A DNA stretch of 7,667 nucleotides from a bacterium (GTDB taxonomy: Bacteria; Chloroflexota; Dormibacteria; Aeolococcales; Aeolococcaceae), in assembly GCA_021850405.1 (NCBI GenBank), contig JAJZMA010000172.1:1-7667 (forward strand), given 5' to 3'. Position 1 is the first letter of the stretch, and each line of letters starts with the position of its first letter. Below, piece by piece: positions 1 to 6,368 of the stretch. Made by a program: the position numbers and the translations under genes. Under the pieces are notes generated by a model. The model did not search any database. It was not told where the DNA came from and saw nothing but the letters and a program-made list of their open reading frames with translations.

Positions 1-41
1 CCCCCCTCACAAGCTGCGGTGATCGCCCTTGCCAGCGCGAA

Positions 42-1520
42 TCAACCCCGCGGCCGGGTATCTCTTCGCGGTACAGCACTGCCTGGAGGGGGGCGTCCTG
101 TCGTCTTCCATGCTGGCAGCTCTCCGTATCCCCCAGGCCCCAGATCACTGCCGCCGCCCGACCCACCACCAAACGAATCGTCATCCTTTCCAGCCTTGCT
201 CTTGAGGTAGTACTTGTAACCCAGATACAAAGCTCCGAGAAGGACAAGCAAAACAACAATGCCAACTGACCCGATCGTACTCCCAGCCCCTGCTGAAGGC
301 TGCTTTTGCGGACGAGATGTAGAACTGGCAGCGGGCTTTGGGAGCAACCCAGAGTGAGCGGCAACTGGTTCCGTGTTGCCCTGTGCGTTGGTTGCATTGC
401 CAACAATCCAGATGTCTTGGGCCGAGGATGCTGCAGCTCCAAGAAAGACATACTGCCCAGCATCACCAGCCGAAGGTGCCGCGCCGAGTACCCATCTGGA
501 GCCATTCCACATCTCAATCAGAGGCTGGTTTCCAAGAGCGCCGACTGCCACAGCCAGTGTTGCCGACACAACAGCAACCCCATTGAGCTGACTGACCTGC
601 TCACTCCCGTCCACGGGTGTCGGATCCAGGGTCCACTGCGTCCCGTTCCACTGTCCTATAAAAGAGCCTGTAGCTGAAGATGGCCCAATGCCACTTCCTG
701 AATCCCCAACCGCCCAGATGTCGTTGGCGCTGGCAACAGCGATAGCTGTTATATAGGTGTCTCCACCAAGGTCAGGAACTGGAAACTGGATGATATTCCA
801 TACTGATCCGTTCCATTGCTCCACCAGCGGCTCGTCATTCCCGGTGGTAGAGTCCATCCAGTAACCTGCAGCCCAGACATCTGTGGGACTGAGCGCAGCA
901 ACCGAGGTAAGGACAGCCGTGTTGTTGGGATCCGGATTGGGGCTGGTCACGATTGTCCAGCCACTCCCCTGCCAGTGCTCAACCAGCGTCTGTGTGACAC
1001 CGGCCTGGGACTGATAACTTCCAACCGCCCACACATCTGATGGGGTGTCGGCAGAGATTGCACTCAATGTATTGGTGGAACTGACGCTGGTTGAGGGAGT
1101 GGTAACCGCACGCCAGTGCTGTCCATTCCACTTCTCCACCAGTGGCTGGGCACTGCCCGACTGGTTGTCAAAGTAGCCCACTGCCCAGGCACTGCTGGGC
1201 GATACGGCAGTCACATCCGACAGCTCTGCAGTGGTCTGCTGTGAGATCGGGAGCGGCACCGACACCTGATGCCAGGCGCCATTCGACCAGGCCTCCATGA
1301 GCGGCTCTGAACCGGACTGCTGGTTACCCACCGCCCACGCTGACTCTGGCGATACGTCTGCAACTGCAACAAGCTGCCCGGAATTGCCGCTACCCAGGGA
1401 GGGCGTGCTCACGAGTAAAAACGGGGAAAGGGTGGCGCTCTGTGCCAGGGCAGGACCAACAGAGAGAACCAGTGCAGCCGCCAAGGTTGCGGCACGGATG
1501 ACAATACTGGAAAGCCTCAT
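42..1520 (-). CDS. Secreted, membrane-anchored seven-repeat WAVG beta-propeller protein
   Basis: Predicted extracytoplasmic protein of 492 residues; function unknown. Residues 1-26 form a signal peptide (basic start, hydrophobic core, ALA-Q cleavage site). Seven repeats follow, with WAVG-like cores near residues 62, 112, 163, 215, 268, 323 and 370. Each is followed in most copies by a PLVE-x-WNG-x-x-W stretch. A spacing of about 50 residues and a count of seven fit a seven-bladed beta-propeller. A Pro/Ser linker leads to a transmembrane helix at about 416-436, then a Lys-rich stop-transfer segment and a Gly/Pro-rich tail, giving a type I topology. An in-frame ATG at 1571 would add 17 residues before the signal peptide. 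I prefer 1520 because the signal peptide then starts properly and a TATACT box sits 7 bases upstream. The gene lies 111 bases downstream of a paralogue on the same strand. Domain reading is confident; role is not. Confidence 0.85.
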   Translation of the reverse strand: MRLSSIVIRAATLAAALVLSVGPALAQSATLSPFLLVSTPSLGSGNSGQLVAVADVSPESAWAVGNQQSGSEPLMEAWSNGAWHQVSVPLPISQQTTAELSDVTAVSPSSAWAVGYFDNQSGSAQPLVEKWNGQHWRAVTTPSTSVSSTNTLSAISADTPSDVWAVGSYQSQAGVTQTLVEHWQGSGWTIVTSPNPDPNNTAVLTSVAALSPTDVWAAGYWMDSTTGNDEPLVEQWNGSVWNIIQFPVPDLGGDTYITAIAVASANDIWAVGDSGSGIGPSSATGSFIGQWNGTQWTLDPTPVDGSEQVSQLNGVAVVSATLAVAVGALGNQPLIEMWNGSRWVLGAAPSAGDAGQYVFLGAAASSAQDIWIVGNATNAQGNTEPVAAHSGLLPKPAASSTSRPQKQPSAGAGSTIGSVGIVVLLVLLGALYLGYKYYLKSKAGKDDDSFGGGSGGGSDLGPGGYGELPAWKTTGRPPPGSAVPRRDTRPRG

Positions 1521-1527
1521 ACAGCCA

Positions 1528-1557
1528 AGTATACGAAGGATCCAGCCTCCCCCCCAA
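1528..1557 (-). promoter_or_regulatory. Candidate promoter for leaderless transcription of the downstream propeller gene
   Basis: Reading the minus strand, TATACT (1533-1528) lies exactly 7 bases before the ATG at 1520. TTGGGG (1557-1552) lies 18 bases upstream of it. This spacing would place the transcription start at or next to the ATG, and no Shine-Dalgarno sequence is close to that ATG. The -35 match is weak. This is inferred from spacing only. Confidence 0.45.
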
Positions 1558-1605
1558 TAATGTGCCTGCATTTATGTCCACATGTCTCGGCCGTGAATCC
1601 CTCCC

Positions 1606-1626
1606 GCCATGATCACCCCTGATGGC
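1606..1626 (-). terminator. Weak hairpin after the first propeller gene
   Basis: GCCAT (1606-1610) pairs with ATGGC (1622-1626) across an 11-base loop. An alternative fold has a short bulge and a CCCC loop. It begins 6 bases beyond the minus-strand stop codon at 1632. There is no T-tract after it in the minus direction, so it is at best a weak or Rho-assisted terminator. Confidence 0.22.
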
Positions 1627-1631
1627 AAGGA

Positions 1632-2780
1632 TCAGAACCGGATAACTCCGGTCCAGGCAGTATCGGGCCCAGTGTTGTACTGTGCAAACCCGCAGCCCCA
1701 GACAAGAGTGCCCACCTGCTCCATCCAGGCGACCTGACCATATCCAGTCCCAACCCGCTCTGCCATCCACTTGTGTTCCCCTTCCGGAAGCAGGAATTCC
1801 ACCCGGACCGGGAAACCTGCCGCTCCGACTGCATAGCCAGCCGCGACCGGCACCTGTGCAAAGACACCAATTGTGTTGAGATGGGTGTAGGCACCCTTGT
1901 ACGAGACAACCCAGGTGCTCCACTGCCCTGCAGTGAGCTTCCCGACAAAGCCACTGTCGTGACCACCAACTGGCTCAACATATCCAGCCACCCAGAGAGC
2001 ATCGCCGACGCCCCTGGCGCTGGTAAGGACCTCTCCCTTTCCTCCTGGCTTGACAGGAACAGAAAGGCTCCGCCAGGACAGCGGATGGCCCCCTTGCAGC
2101 CTGCCGGAGAGCTGATACGCAAGTGGGGACTGGTTTCCATTCCGGTCAAGCATATAGCCTGCTGCAAAAACATGGCCGCCATATGATGTAAGGGACAGGA
2201 TCTGGCCCCCTCTTGCACCAGGCGGCAGGGATGGGCTTGCGACCTGCACCCACCTGGATCCGGAAAACCGCTCAACCAGGGGCTCAGAGTAGCCTGCGCT
2301 ACCCAGACTGAACCCCGCAGCGTATACTGCCCCGTCTGGCACCACCAGTACTGACTGAAGGGTATCTCCCCTTGCCGCAGGGTTGGTGCTGGGCCACACG
2401 CTCCAGGAGTGCCCATCCCAGAGCTCTGTGAGCGTCCTTGCGAGCCCACCCGTGCTCGTCCTGTAACCAACTGCCCATGCCCTGCCACCTGAAAGCGCGG
2501 TTACGCCATCCAGTGCAGTCCCATGATCGCTGCTGTTGCTGGCTGCAAGGCCAAACTTCCATTTTCCATGCGCATACAGCTCGGCTGCAGCAGTGTCCCA
2601 GCCATACGGGTTCACCTGGTAGCCAACTGCGACAGCGGTGGAAGAAGAGAGCGCTGCATCGCTGGTCAGGTGCACGTTGGTGGGAGGAAGTGCTGGTGCG
2701 GGGACCTGAAAAGCCAGCAGGATTCCGGCGAGCGCCAGAACGAGGACAAGGGTCAGGGAAAGCAGCATGCGCGGGTTCAT
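1632..2780 (-). CDS. Exported seven-repeat WAVG-type beta-propeller protein
   Basis: Predicted exported protein of 382 residues, unknown function. Residues about 5-23 are a hydrophobic signal peptide or N-terminal anchor. There is no lipobox Cys, so it is not a typical lipoprotein. Seven divergent repeats have cores near residues 51 (AVAVGY), 102 (AWAVGY), 152 (VYAAGF), 204 (VFAAGY), 262 (LWVAGY), 312 (VAAGYAVG) and 360 (LVWGCGF). The spacing is 48-58 residues, matching the seven repeats of the next gene, so the two look like diverged paralogues. Unlike its neighbour it ends right after the last repeat, with no C-terminal membrane helix. The start is well fixed: an in-frame TAG directly precedes the ATG at 2780. 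A GGGAGGG stretch lies over 20 bases upstream, too far for a normal ribosome binding site. The gene is first of a co-directional pair and diverges from the ThyX-like gene. Confidence 0.85.
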   Translation of the reverse strand: MNPRMLLSLTLVLVLALAGILLAFQVPAPALPPTNVHLTSDAALSSSTAVAVGYQVNPYGWDTAAAELYAHGKWKFGLAASNSSDHGTALDGVTALSGGRAWAVGYRTSTGGLARTLTELWDGHSWSVWPSTNPAARGDTLQSVLVVPDGAVYAAGFSLGSAGYSEPLVERFSGSRWVQVASPSLPPGARGGQILSLTSYGGHVFAAGYMLDRNGNQSPLAYQLSGRLQGGHPLSWRSLSVPVKPGGKGEVLTSARGVGDALWVAGYVEPVGGHDSGFVGKLTAGQWSTWVVSYKGAYTHLNTIGVFAQVPVAAGYAVGAAGFPVRVEFLLPEGEHKWMAERVGTGYGQVAWMEQVGTLVWGCGFAQYNTGPDTAWTGVIRF

Positions 2781-2843
2781 CTAATATGCATTGTGAGTGA
2801 CCCAACCCTCCCGACGCCCTCTACCCTGGAGAATTGAAATCAA
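2781..2843. promoter_or_regulatory. Divergent intergenic region with candidate promoter elements
   Basis: These 63 bases separate the minus-strand propeller gene from the plus-strand ThyX-like gene, so promoters for both probably lie here. A plus-strand TAATAT at 2782-2787 could be a -10 box for the plus gene, leaving a leader of about 50 bases. The same CTAATATG string occurs before the RNase Z-like gene. No clear -35 element is visible. GGAGA at 2828-2832 may serve as a distant ribosome binding site for the GTG at 2844. Confidence 0.35.
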
Positions 2844-4445
2844 GTGACCTATCTCGCCGAGAGCTGGACAGTCGAAGAAAGGACAAGGCTGTCCCGATAC
2901 ACCAGCAACCAGGATGCGCCAGTATTTGCGCTCTGCAACCTGCCTGAGGCAACCAAGGCGGCGCTCTTTGCACGATACAGCCGGACCTCAAAGTCGCTTC
3001 GACGACTGCTCCTGGATGAGTTTCTCGAGACAGGAACCGAAGAGCCCGCTGCCGCCAGTGCTGGTGCTTCCCGCGCGAGTGAGCTTTTTGCCCGGGTAAT
3101 CGGAGAGTTTGGGGATGATTCAGTTGCCCAGCTGGGTGGAGTACACATCGCCTGTGAGCAGGCATCCCAGCTGCTCCTCAAGAAGATTGAATGGGGCCGT
3201 CTCATGGCCTATCTGGAGCAGTCCACCCGGTACATTCCGTATACAGACAAGCCTGGAGGACAATTCCGCTACTACCGGGGGCCCGAGATACTAGAGACGG
3301 GCCTGCAGGAAGAGTACCAGGCGGCGCAGGATAATCTATTTGAACTGTATTCAAGGTCAATCCAGCGGCTGCGCGACCACCTTGAGCAGACCATACCACA
3401 GCAGGAAAATACCGCCGCCAGGACACGGGCCATCCGGGCCCTGGCGCTCGACATAGCCAGATCCCTGCTGCCGATAGCTACCGTCAGCAATGTCGGCATC
3501 TATGGAAGTGCCCAGTCCCTGGAGCAGCTGGTGCTGCGCCTTAGGGCAGATTCATTGCCAGAAGCACAAAGATACGCTGAGCTGATCAACCAGGAGCTGC
3601 AGCGCACGATGCCGGACCTTGTTTCCCGGCTGGACCGCCCCGACCGCGGTGGTGTCTGGGTTCAATACCTGGCAGGAATACGGGAGGCGCTGGCACAGGC
3701 CAGGCCAGACGCGCCACCTGCGCTGCCAGAGCCTCCTTCGGTGCGACTGCTCTCGTACGACAAGGATGCAGAGGTGAGGATACTGACCGGTGCGCTTTAC
3801 CCCTATGGAGCCCTGTCGTGGCCAGACCTGGAGCGGCATATACGGTCCCTGACATCGCGCCAGATGGATGACCTGTTCCTCCGCGCTGTAGGAGAGAGGC
3901 GCAACCGGCGGCACAAGCCGGGCAGGGGCTTTGAGGAGTGCCACTACCGCTTCGAGATCGTCTCCGACTACGGTGCCTTCAGGGACCTGCAGCGGCACCG
4001 CATGCTGACTATCCAGTGGCAGGAGGTAAATTCCTCCCTTGGCTTTACCTGCCCCCTTGAGGTCATCGATGCCGGGCTCGAATCGGAGTGGCGGGATGCT
4101 GTTGGCAAAAGTGAGGTGCTGCATGGAGCACTCCTGGAACACAACCCACTGGTTGCCCCCTACGTCCTCACCCTTGGACACAGGATCCGGTACTCCATGA
4201 CCCTTTCCGCACGGGAAGCCATCCACCTTATCGAGCTTCGAACCTCGCCCCAGGGACACCGGTCCTACCGTGATATTGCCCGGGAGATGTACCGGCAGAT
4301 ACGTGACGTGGCTGGCCATCGCCGTCTGGCAGCAGCCATGCAGTTTGTCGATCAGGAGGATATTCACCTTCCGCGATACGCATCCGAAGCGCGGATGCAG
4401 CCGCTCCCAGCCACAAGGGAGCTCCCCTTTCCCCCTCAAAACTGA
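2844..4445 (+). CDS. Tandem two-domain ThyX-like protein (FAD-dependent thymidylate synthase family)
   Basis: A 533-residue protein, over twice the usual ThyX length (about 220-250). Classical ThyX makes dTMP from dUMP using FAD, NADPH and methylene-tetrahydrofolate, as a homotetramer with active sites between subunits. Both halves look ThyX-like. The N half has a GDDSVAQ segment (90-96), EQSTRYIPY (125-133) matching the end of RHRxxSxNExSxR, then ARSLLP (205-210) and LRADSLPEAQRYAELI (233-248), like the ThyX C-terminal helix. The C half has FEECHYRFEI (363-372), DLQRHR (381-386) and SAREAIHLIELR (455-466) followed by HRSYRDIA (472-479). The N half lacks RHR; the C half keeps RHR but not the SxNExSxR end. 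The GTG start is bounded by an in-frame TGA at 2835. An ErpA-like gene follows after 63 bases. Family is confident; thymidylate synthase activity is uncertain, so no symbol is given. Confidence 0.85.
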   Translation: MTYLAESWTVEERTRLSRYTSNQDAPVFALCNLPEATKAALFARYSRTSKSLRRLLLDEFLETGTEEPAAASAGASRASELFARVIGEFGDDSVAQLGGVHIACEQASQLLLKKIEWGRLMAYLEQSTRYIPYTDKPGGQFRYYRGPEILETGLQEEYQAAQDNLFELYSRSIQRLRDHLEQTIPQQENTAARTRAIRALALDIARSLLPIATVSNVGIYGSAQSLEQLVLRLRADSLPEAQRYAELINQELQRTMPDLVSRLDRPDRGGVWVQYLAGIREALAQARPDAPPALPEPPSVRLLSYDKDAEVRILTGALYPYGALSWPDLERHIRSLTSRQMDDLFLRAVGERRNRRHKPGRGFEECHYRFEIVSDYGAFRDLQRHRMLTIQWQEVNSSLGFTCPLEVIDAGLESEWRDAVGKSEVLHGALLEHNPLVAPYVLTLGHRIRYSMTLSAREAIHLIELRTSPQGHRSYRDIAREMYRQIRDVAGHRRLAAAMQFVDQEDIHLPRYASEARMQPLPATRELPFPPQN

Positions 4446-4472
4446 CAAAAGAGCGCTATCATTGATGCAGAG

Positions 4473-4490
4473 GGTCTGGGACAGCAGACC
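4473..4490 (+). promoter_or_regulatory. Hairpin in the leader of the ErpA-like gene
   Basis: GGTCTG (4473-4478) pairs perfectly with CAGACC (4485-4490) over a 6-base loop. It lies between the ThyX-like stop codon and the ribosome binding site of the ErpA-like gene. It has no following T-tract, so it is not a clear intrinsic terminator. It could be an mRNA processing or stability element, or chance. Confidence 0.3.
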
Positions 4491-4508
4491 AGAAGATGAG
4501 GGATTGAC

Positions 4509-4877
4509 ATGATCACAGTTTCGGAAACAGCACTTGGCCAGCTTCGCACCGTCCTCTCCCAGCAGGATGAAGGACAGCAGCTTGCCCTGCGCGTCTACGT
4601 GCAACCAGGGGGCTGTTCTGGATTTTCATACGGTATGGGTCTCGACGAAAACCCACCTGCAGCAGATGATCAGGTGCTGGATGTGAATGGCATACGGGTA
4701 TACGTGGACGCTGCATCCCAGCCCCACCTGGAGGGGGCAGAGATCGACTATGTAGATGAGCTGATGGGGGGTGGCTTTACCATCAACAATCCCAACGCTG
4801 TCAGCACATGTGGCTGTGGACACAGTTTCCAGACAGCTGACGGTGAGGGTGAACCCCGCTCCTGCGCTCATGCCTAA
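4509..4877 (+). CDS. erpA: A-type iron-sulfur carrier protein (ErpA/IscA/HesB family)
   Basis: A 122-residue cytoplasmic scaffold/carrier that receives Fe-S clusters and passes them to apo-enzymes. The family's three conserved Cys residues are present: one in PGGCSGFSYGM (about residue 36) and two in the STCGCGHSF motif near the C-terminus. The preceding ELMGGGFTINNPNA stretch matches the typical IDYVDELMGxGFxxxNPNA segment. The length fits, with a slightly extended polar tail ending in an extra Cys. ATG 4509 is supported by GAGGG 7 bases upstream. It is the second gene of a co-directional run after the ThyX-like gene, 63 bases downstream, with no other Fe-S assembly genes in view, which suits a standalone carrier. 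ErpA, IscA and SufA cannot be told apart reliably by eye; erpA is the best fit for an isolated gene. Confidence 0.93.
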   Translation: MITVSETALGQLRTVLSQQDEGQQLALRVYVQPGGCSGFSYGMGLDENPPAADDQVLDVNGIRVYVDAASQPHLEGAEIDYVDELMGGGFTINNPNAVSTCGCGHSFQTADGEGEPRSCAHA

Positions 4878-4962
4878 AGCCGTTTCGGCCTGGGCAAACA
4901 ACTGGAGCAGATGTTCTCCTGCCATGGCGCAGGGATAGCGCGCACAGGATAGCCAGTTTTTG

Positions 4963-5328
4963 ATGTCCATACTTGCGAGCGTCCACATGAGAATTGGCAT
5001 CGCCATTCTGGTACTGGGACTGGTTGGTGCCATATGGGGAGCACTGGGAATCCGCCCGGCAAGAACCGCTGCTGGATTGCGCCCGTATCTATACCTGCTG
5101 GTTGCAGTTATTGCAGTGGAAGGGTTGCTGGGCCTCCTGCTCGCCACAGTCGGTGGCTATCATCCAGCAGATTCGCTCCACTGGTTCTATGGTCCTGCAG
5201 CATTGGTGTCAATCCCCGTAGCCCTCTATTTTGCCCGTGACAAGAGTGCGAGAATGGAGGCGGTCCTGGTAATGGCAGGGCCACTTGCCGTATTCCTCTT
5301 TAGCATCCGCACCCTCATGACGGGCTGA
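4963..5328 (+). CDS. Small four-helix membrane protein, unknown function
   Basis: A 121-residue integral membrane protein that I do not recognise with confidence. Four hydrophobic segments are visible, at about residues 10-30, 41-64, 74-92 and 97-117. Loops are short and basic (RPARTAAGLR, ARDKSAR). The sequence before helix 3 contains HPADSLHWFYG. Its His residues and the HWFYGP turn could be conserved, and together with His8 they raise the possibility of metal or heme contact, but this is speculation. The start is uncertain: TTG at 4960, ATG at 4963 and ATG at 4987 (eight residues shorter) are all in frame, and none has a strong ribosome binding site. The gene follows the ErpA-like gene by 85 bases on the same strand and converges on the next gene. 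Confidence 0.7.
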   Translation: MSILASVHMRIGIAILVLGLVGAIWGALGIRPARTAAGLRPYLYLLVAVIAVEGLLGLLLATVGGYHPADSLHWFYGPAALVSIPVALYFARDKSARMEAVLVMAGPLAVFLFSIRTLMTG

Positions 5329-5339
5329 CAAGCCCACAA

Positions 5340-5361
5340 GGCAGCGCAGTTTCAGCCTGCC
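5340..5361. terminator. Candidate hairpin between convergent genes
   Basis: GGCAG (5340-5344) pairs with CTGCC (5357-5361). Two further GC pairs form after a single-base bulge, closing on AGTTTCA. A second hairpin, GGGCT-GACA-AGCCC (5322-5335), overlaps the stop codon of the membrane-protein gene. Their place between two convergent stop codons suggests bidirectional termination. Neither is followed by a T-tract. Confidence 0.35.
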
Positions 5362-5383
5362 AAAGTGAACCCAGACAACCCGA

Positions 5384-6220
5384 TTATGGGCCGATAGAGC
5401 TGCCAGTACCCTGGGACGCCACTGGTGCCGCAAGCGGCAGCGGGTAGGGTGCTGCAACCAGGAAATCGCCCTGCATTCCGGTAAGGCGGTTCCAGCTTCC
5501 CTGGGTCCAGCTGCTGTCAAAGCTTGCCCACGCCTCCCCTGCTGGCGCTGTTCCGGCACCACCGCCACCACCAAGCAGGTACACACTGCTGGAGGAGTAG
5601 GCGTACACCACCGCCCATCCAAACCCAATGGAATGCGTAGCTGAGCCAAGATCCAGTGGAACGACCACGGGATACCCGGCTCCCACCCACTGCCGAAGCG
5701 CTGAATCTCCCTGGCCCCAGGCTACGTGCAGGCCGTTGGCGGACAACATCTCCTGCATCCGGGCAGGGCTGGTGCCCAGAAAGCCAAATTCCATGTCGCT
5801 GCCGAATTCAGCCTGCAACTGGGAAACCCGGTTGGAAAACCCAGGTTTGGCTGGGCGGTGCCAGAAAGCCAGCACTGCAGCGCCAGCCGCGGGGGCTGAG
5901 GCAGAAGCAGGTGTGCTGCCATCTGCGCTGACATAATCCCGGATCTGGCCAACACCAGAATACTGGGAGGAGATTGGGGCAGTAAGGGCAATCCCCCTGT
6001 CCACAGGAAGGTCGTAGGCTGGGTCGGTGTACTCCCCACCCACCAGTTGTGGCGTGGCGACTGGAGCCAGATGCGGCGGGGTAAAACTCCACACCGGCAG
6101 CATTCCAAATGCGACAGCCCCAATGATGACAATGGCTATCAGCGGATTCAGTATTCCACCCCTGGCGATGGGCTCTTCTGTCTGTGGGACCCGGACTGAT
6201 GAGCCGGTACGATGGATCAT
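5384..6220 (-). CDS. Membrane-anchored C39-like (papain-fold) domain protein, apparently without catalytic Cys
   Basis: A 278-residue protein. A basic cytoplasmic segment is followed by one membrane helix at about residues 24-45, then a mostly small-residue-rich extracytoplasmic domain. The layout recalls peptidase C39-like (C39_2) domains. PAAGAAVLAFW (about 110-120) sits where CGPxxxxMVLxYW would be; a middle helix runs to MQEMLSANGLHVAW; ALRQWVGAGYPVVVPL resembles the LxxxIxxGxPVIV segment; and THSIGFGWAVVYAY carries a His (196) at the catalytic His position. ASFDSSWTQG then matches the closing FxxxW motif. The expected Cys-Gly is absent, so it may be an inactive binding domain. The family call is by motif order only and is tentative. 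ATG 6220 is chosen. An in-frame TTG at 6283 would add 21 residues without a clear ribosome binding site. The C-terminus is a Pro/Ala/Gly-rich tail. Confidence 0.7.
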   Translation of the reverse strand: MIHRTGSSVRVPQTEEPIARGGILNPLIAIVIIGAVAFGMLPVWSFTPPHLAPVATPQLVGGEYTDPAYDLPVDRGIALTAPISSQYSGVGQIRDYVSADGSTPASASAPAAGAAVLAFWHRPAKPGFSNRVSQLQAEFGSDMEFGFLGTSPARMQEMLSANGLHVAWGQGDSALRQWVGAGYPVVVPLDLGSATHSIGFGWAVVYAYSSSSVYLLGGGGGAGTAPAGEAWASFDSSWTQGSWNRLTGMQGDFLVAAPYPLPLAAPVASQGTGSSIGP

Positions 6221-6232
6221 GAACTGATCATG
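6215..6232. repeat. GATCATG direct repeat over the start codon of the C39-like gene
   Basis: Two copies of GATCATG (6215-6221 and 6226-6232) are spaced 11 bases apart, centre to centre. The first covers the minus-strand start codon at 6220. Spacing close to one helical turn could suit an operator, but two short copies can also arise by chance. Confidence 0.3.
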
Positions 6233-6368
6233 GCAGATAGGGATCGCTCCATATAACACAGACTGATCCAGAATGCAGCGCAAATGGCAAGCTGCGAAGG
6301 GGCTAGAGTCTCAGCTGTGTCAGTTCTGTGCCCAAATCCGTGCATGAATTGACCTAATATGTGCATTC
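6221..6368. promoter_or_regulatory. Divergent promoter region, with candidate leaderless -10 box for the RNase Z-like gene
   Basis: These 148 bases separate the minus-strand C39-like gene from the plus-strand RNase Z-like gene. On the plus strand TAATAT (6355-6360) lies 8 bases before the ATG at 6369, and no Shine-Dalgarno sequence is present, which fits a leaderless transcript. No convincing -35 hexamer lies at 16-18 bases. On the minus strand TTATAT, near 6250-6255, could be a -10 box for the C39-like gene. Four GATC sites fall within or at the edge of this region (6215-6268). Confidence 0.45.

Noticed and set aside
1..41. Left-edge sequence beyond the propeller stop codon
   Set aside because: Only 41 bases are present; no gene, hairpin with T-tract or repeat can be supported.
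1613..2488. Open frame of 291 codons overlapping the first propeller gene in another frame
   Set aside because: The propeller frame has regular repeats and an N-terminal membrane segment. This frame shows Cys/Trp/Ser-rich shadow composition.
42..2780. Repeats in the propeller genes as a possible CRISPR or DNA repeat array
   Set aside because: The repetition is at protein level (WAVG and WNG motifs) with diverged codons; there are no identical DNA repeats with spacers.
3552..4604. Open frame of 350 codons on the minus strand, opposite the ThyX-like gene
   Set aside because: It lies antisense to a clearly conserved protein and crosses into the ErpA-like gene. It has no recognisable domain. 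Long antisense frames are common in GC-rich coding DNA.
4879..4960. Short stems GCCG-TTT-CGGC and GGAG...CTCC between the ErpA-like and membrane genes
   Set aside because: Each stem is only 4 bp with no T-tract, as expected by chance in this base composition.
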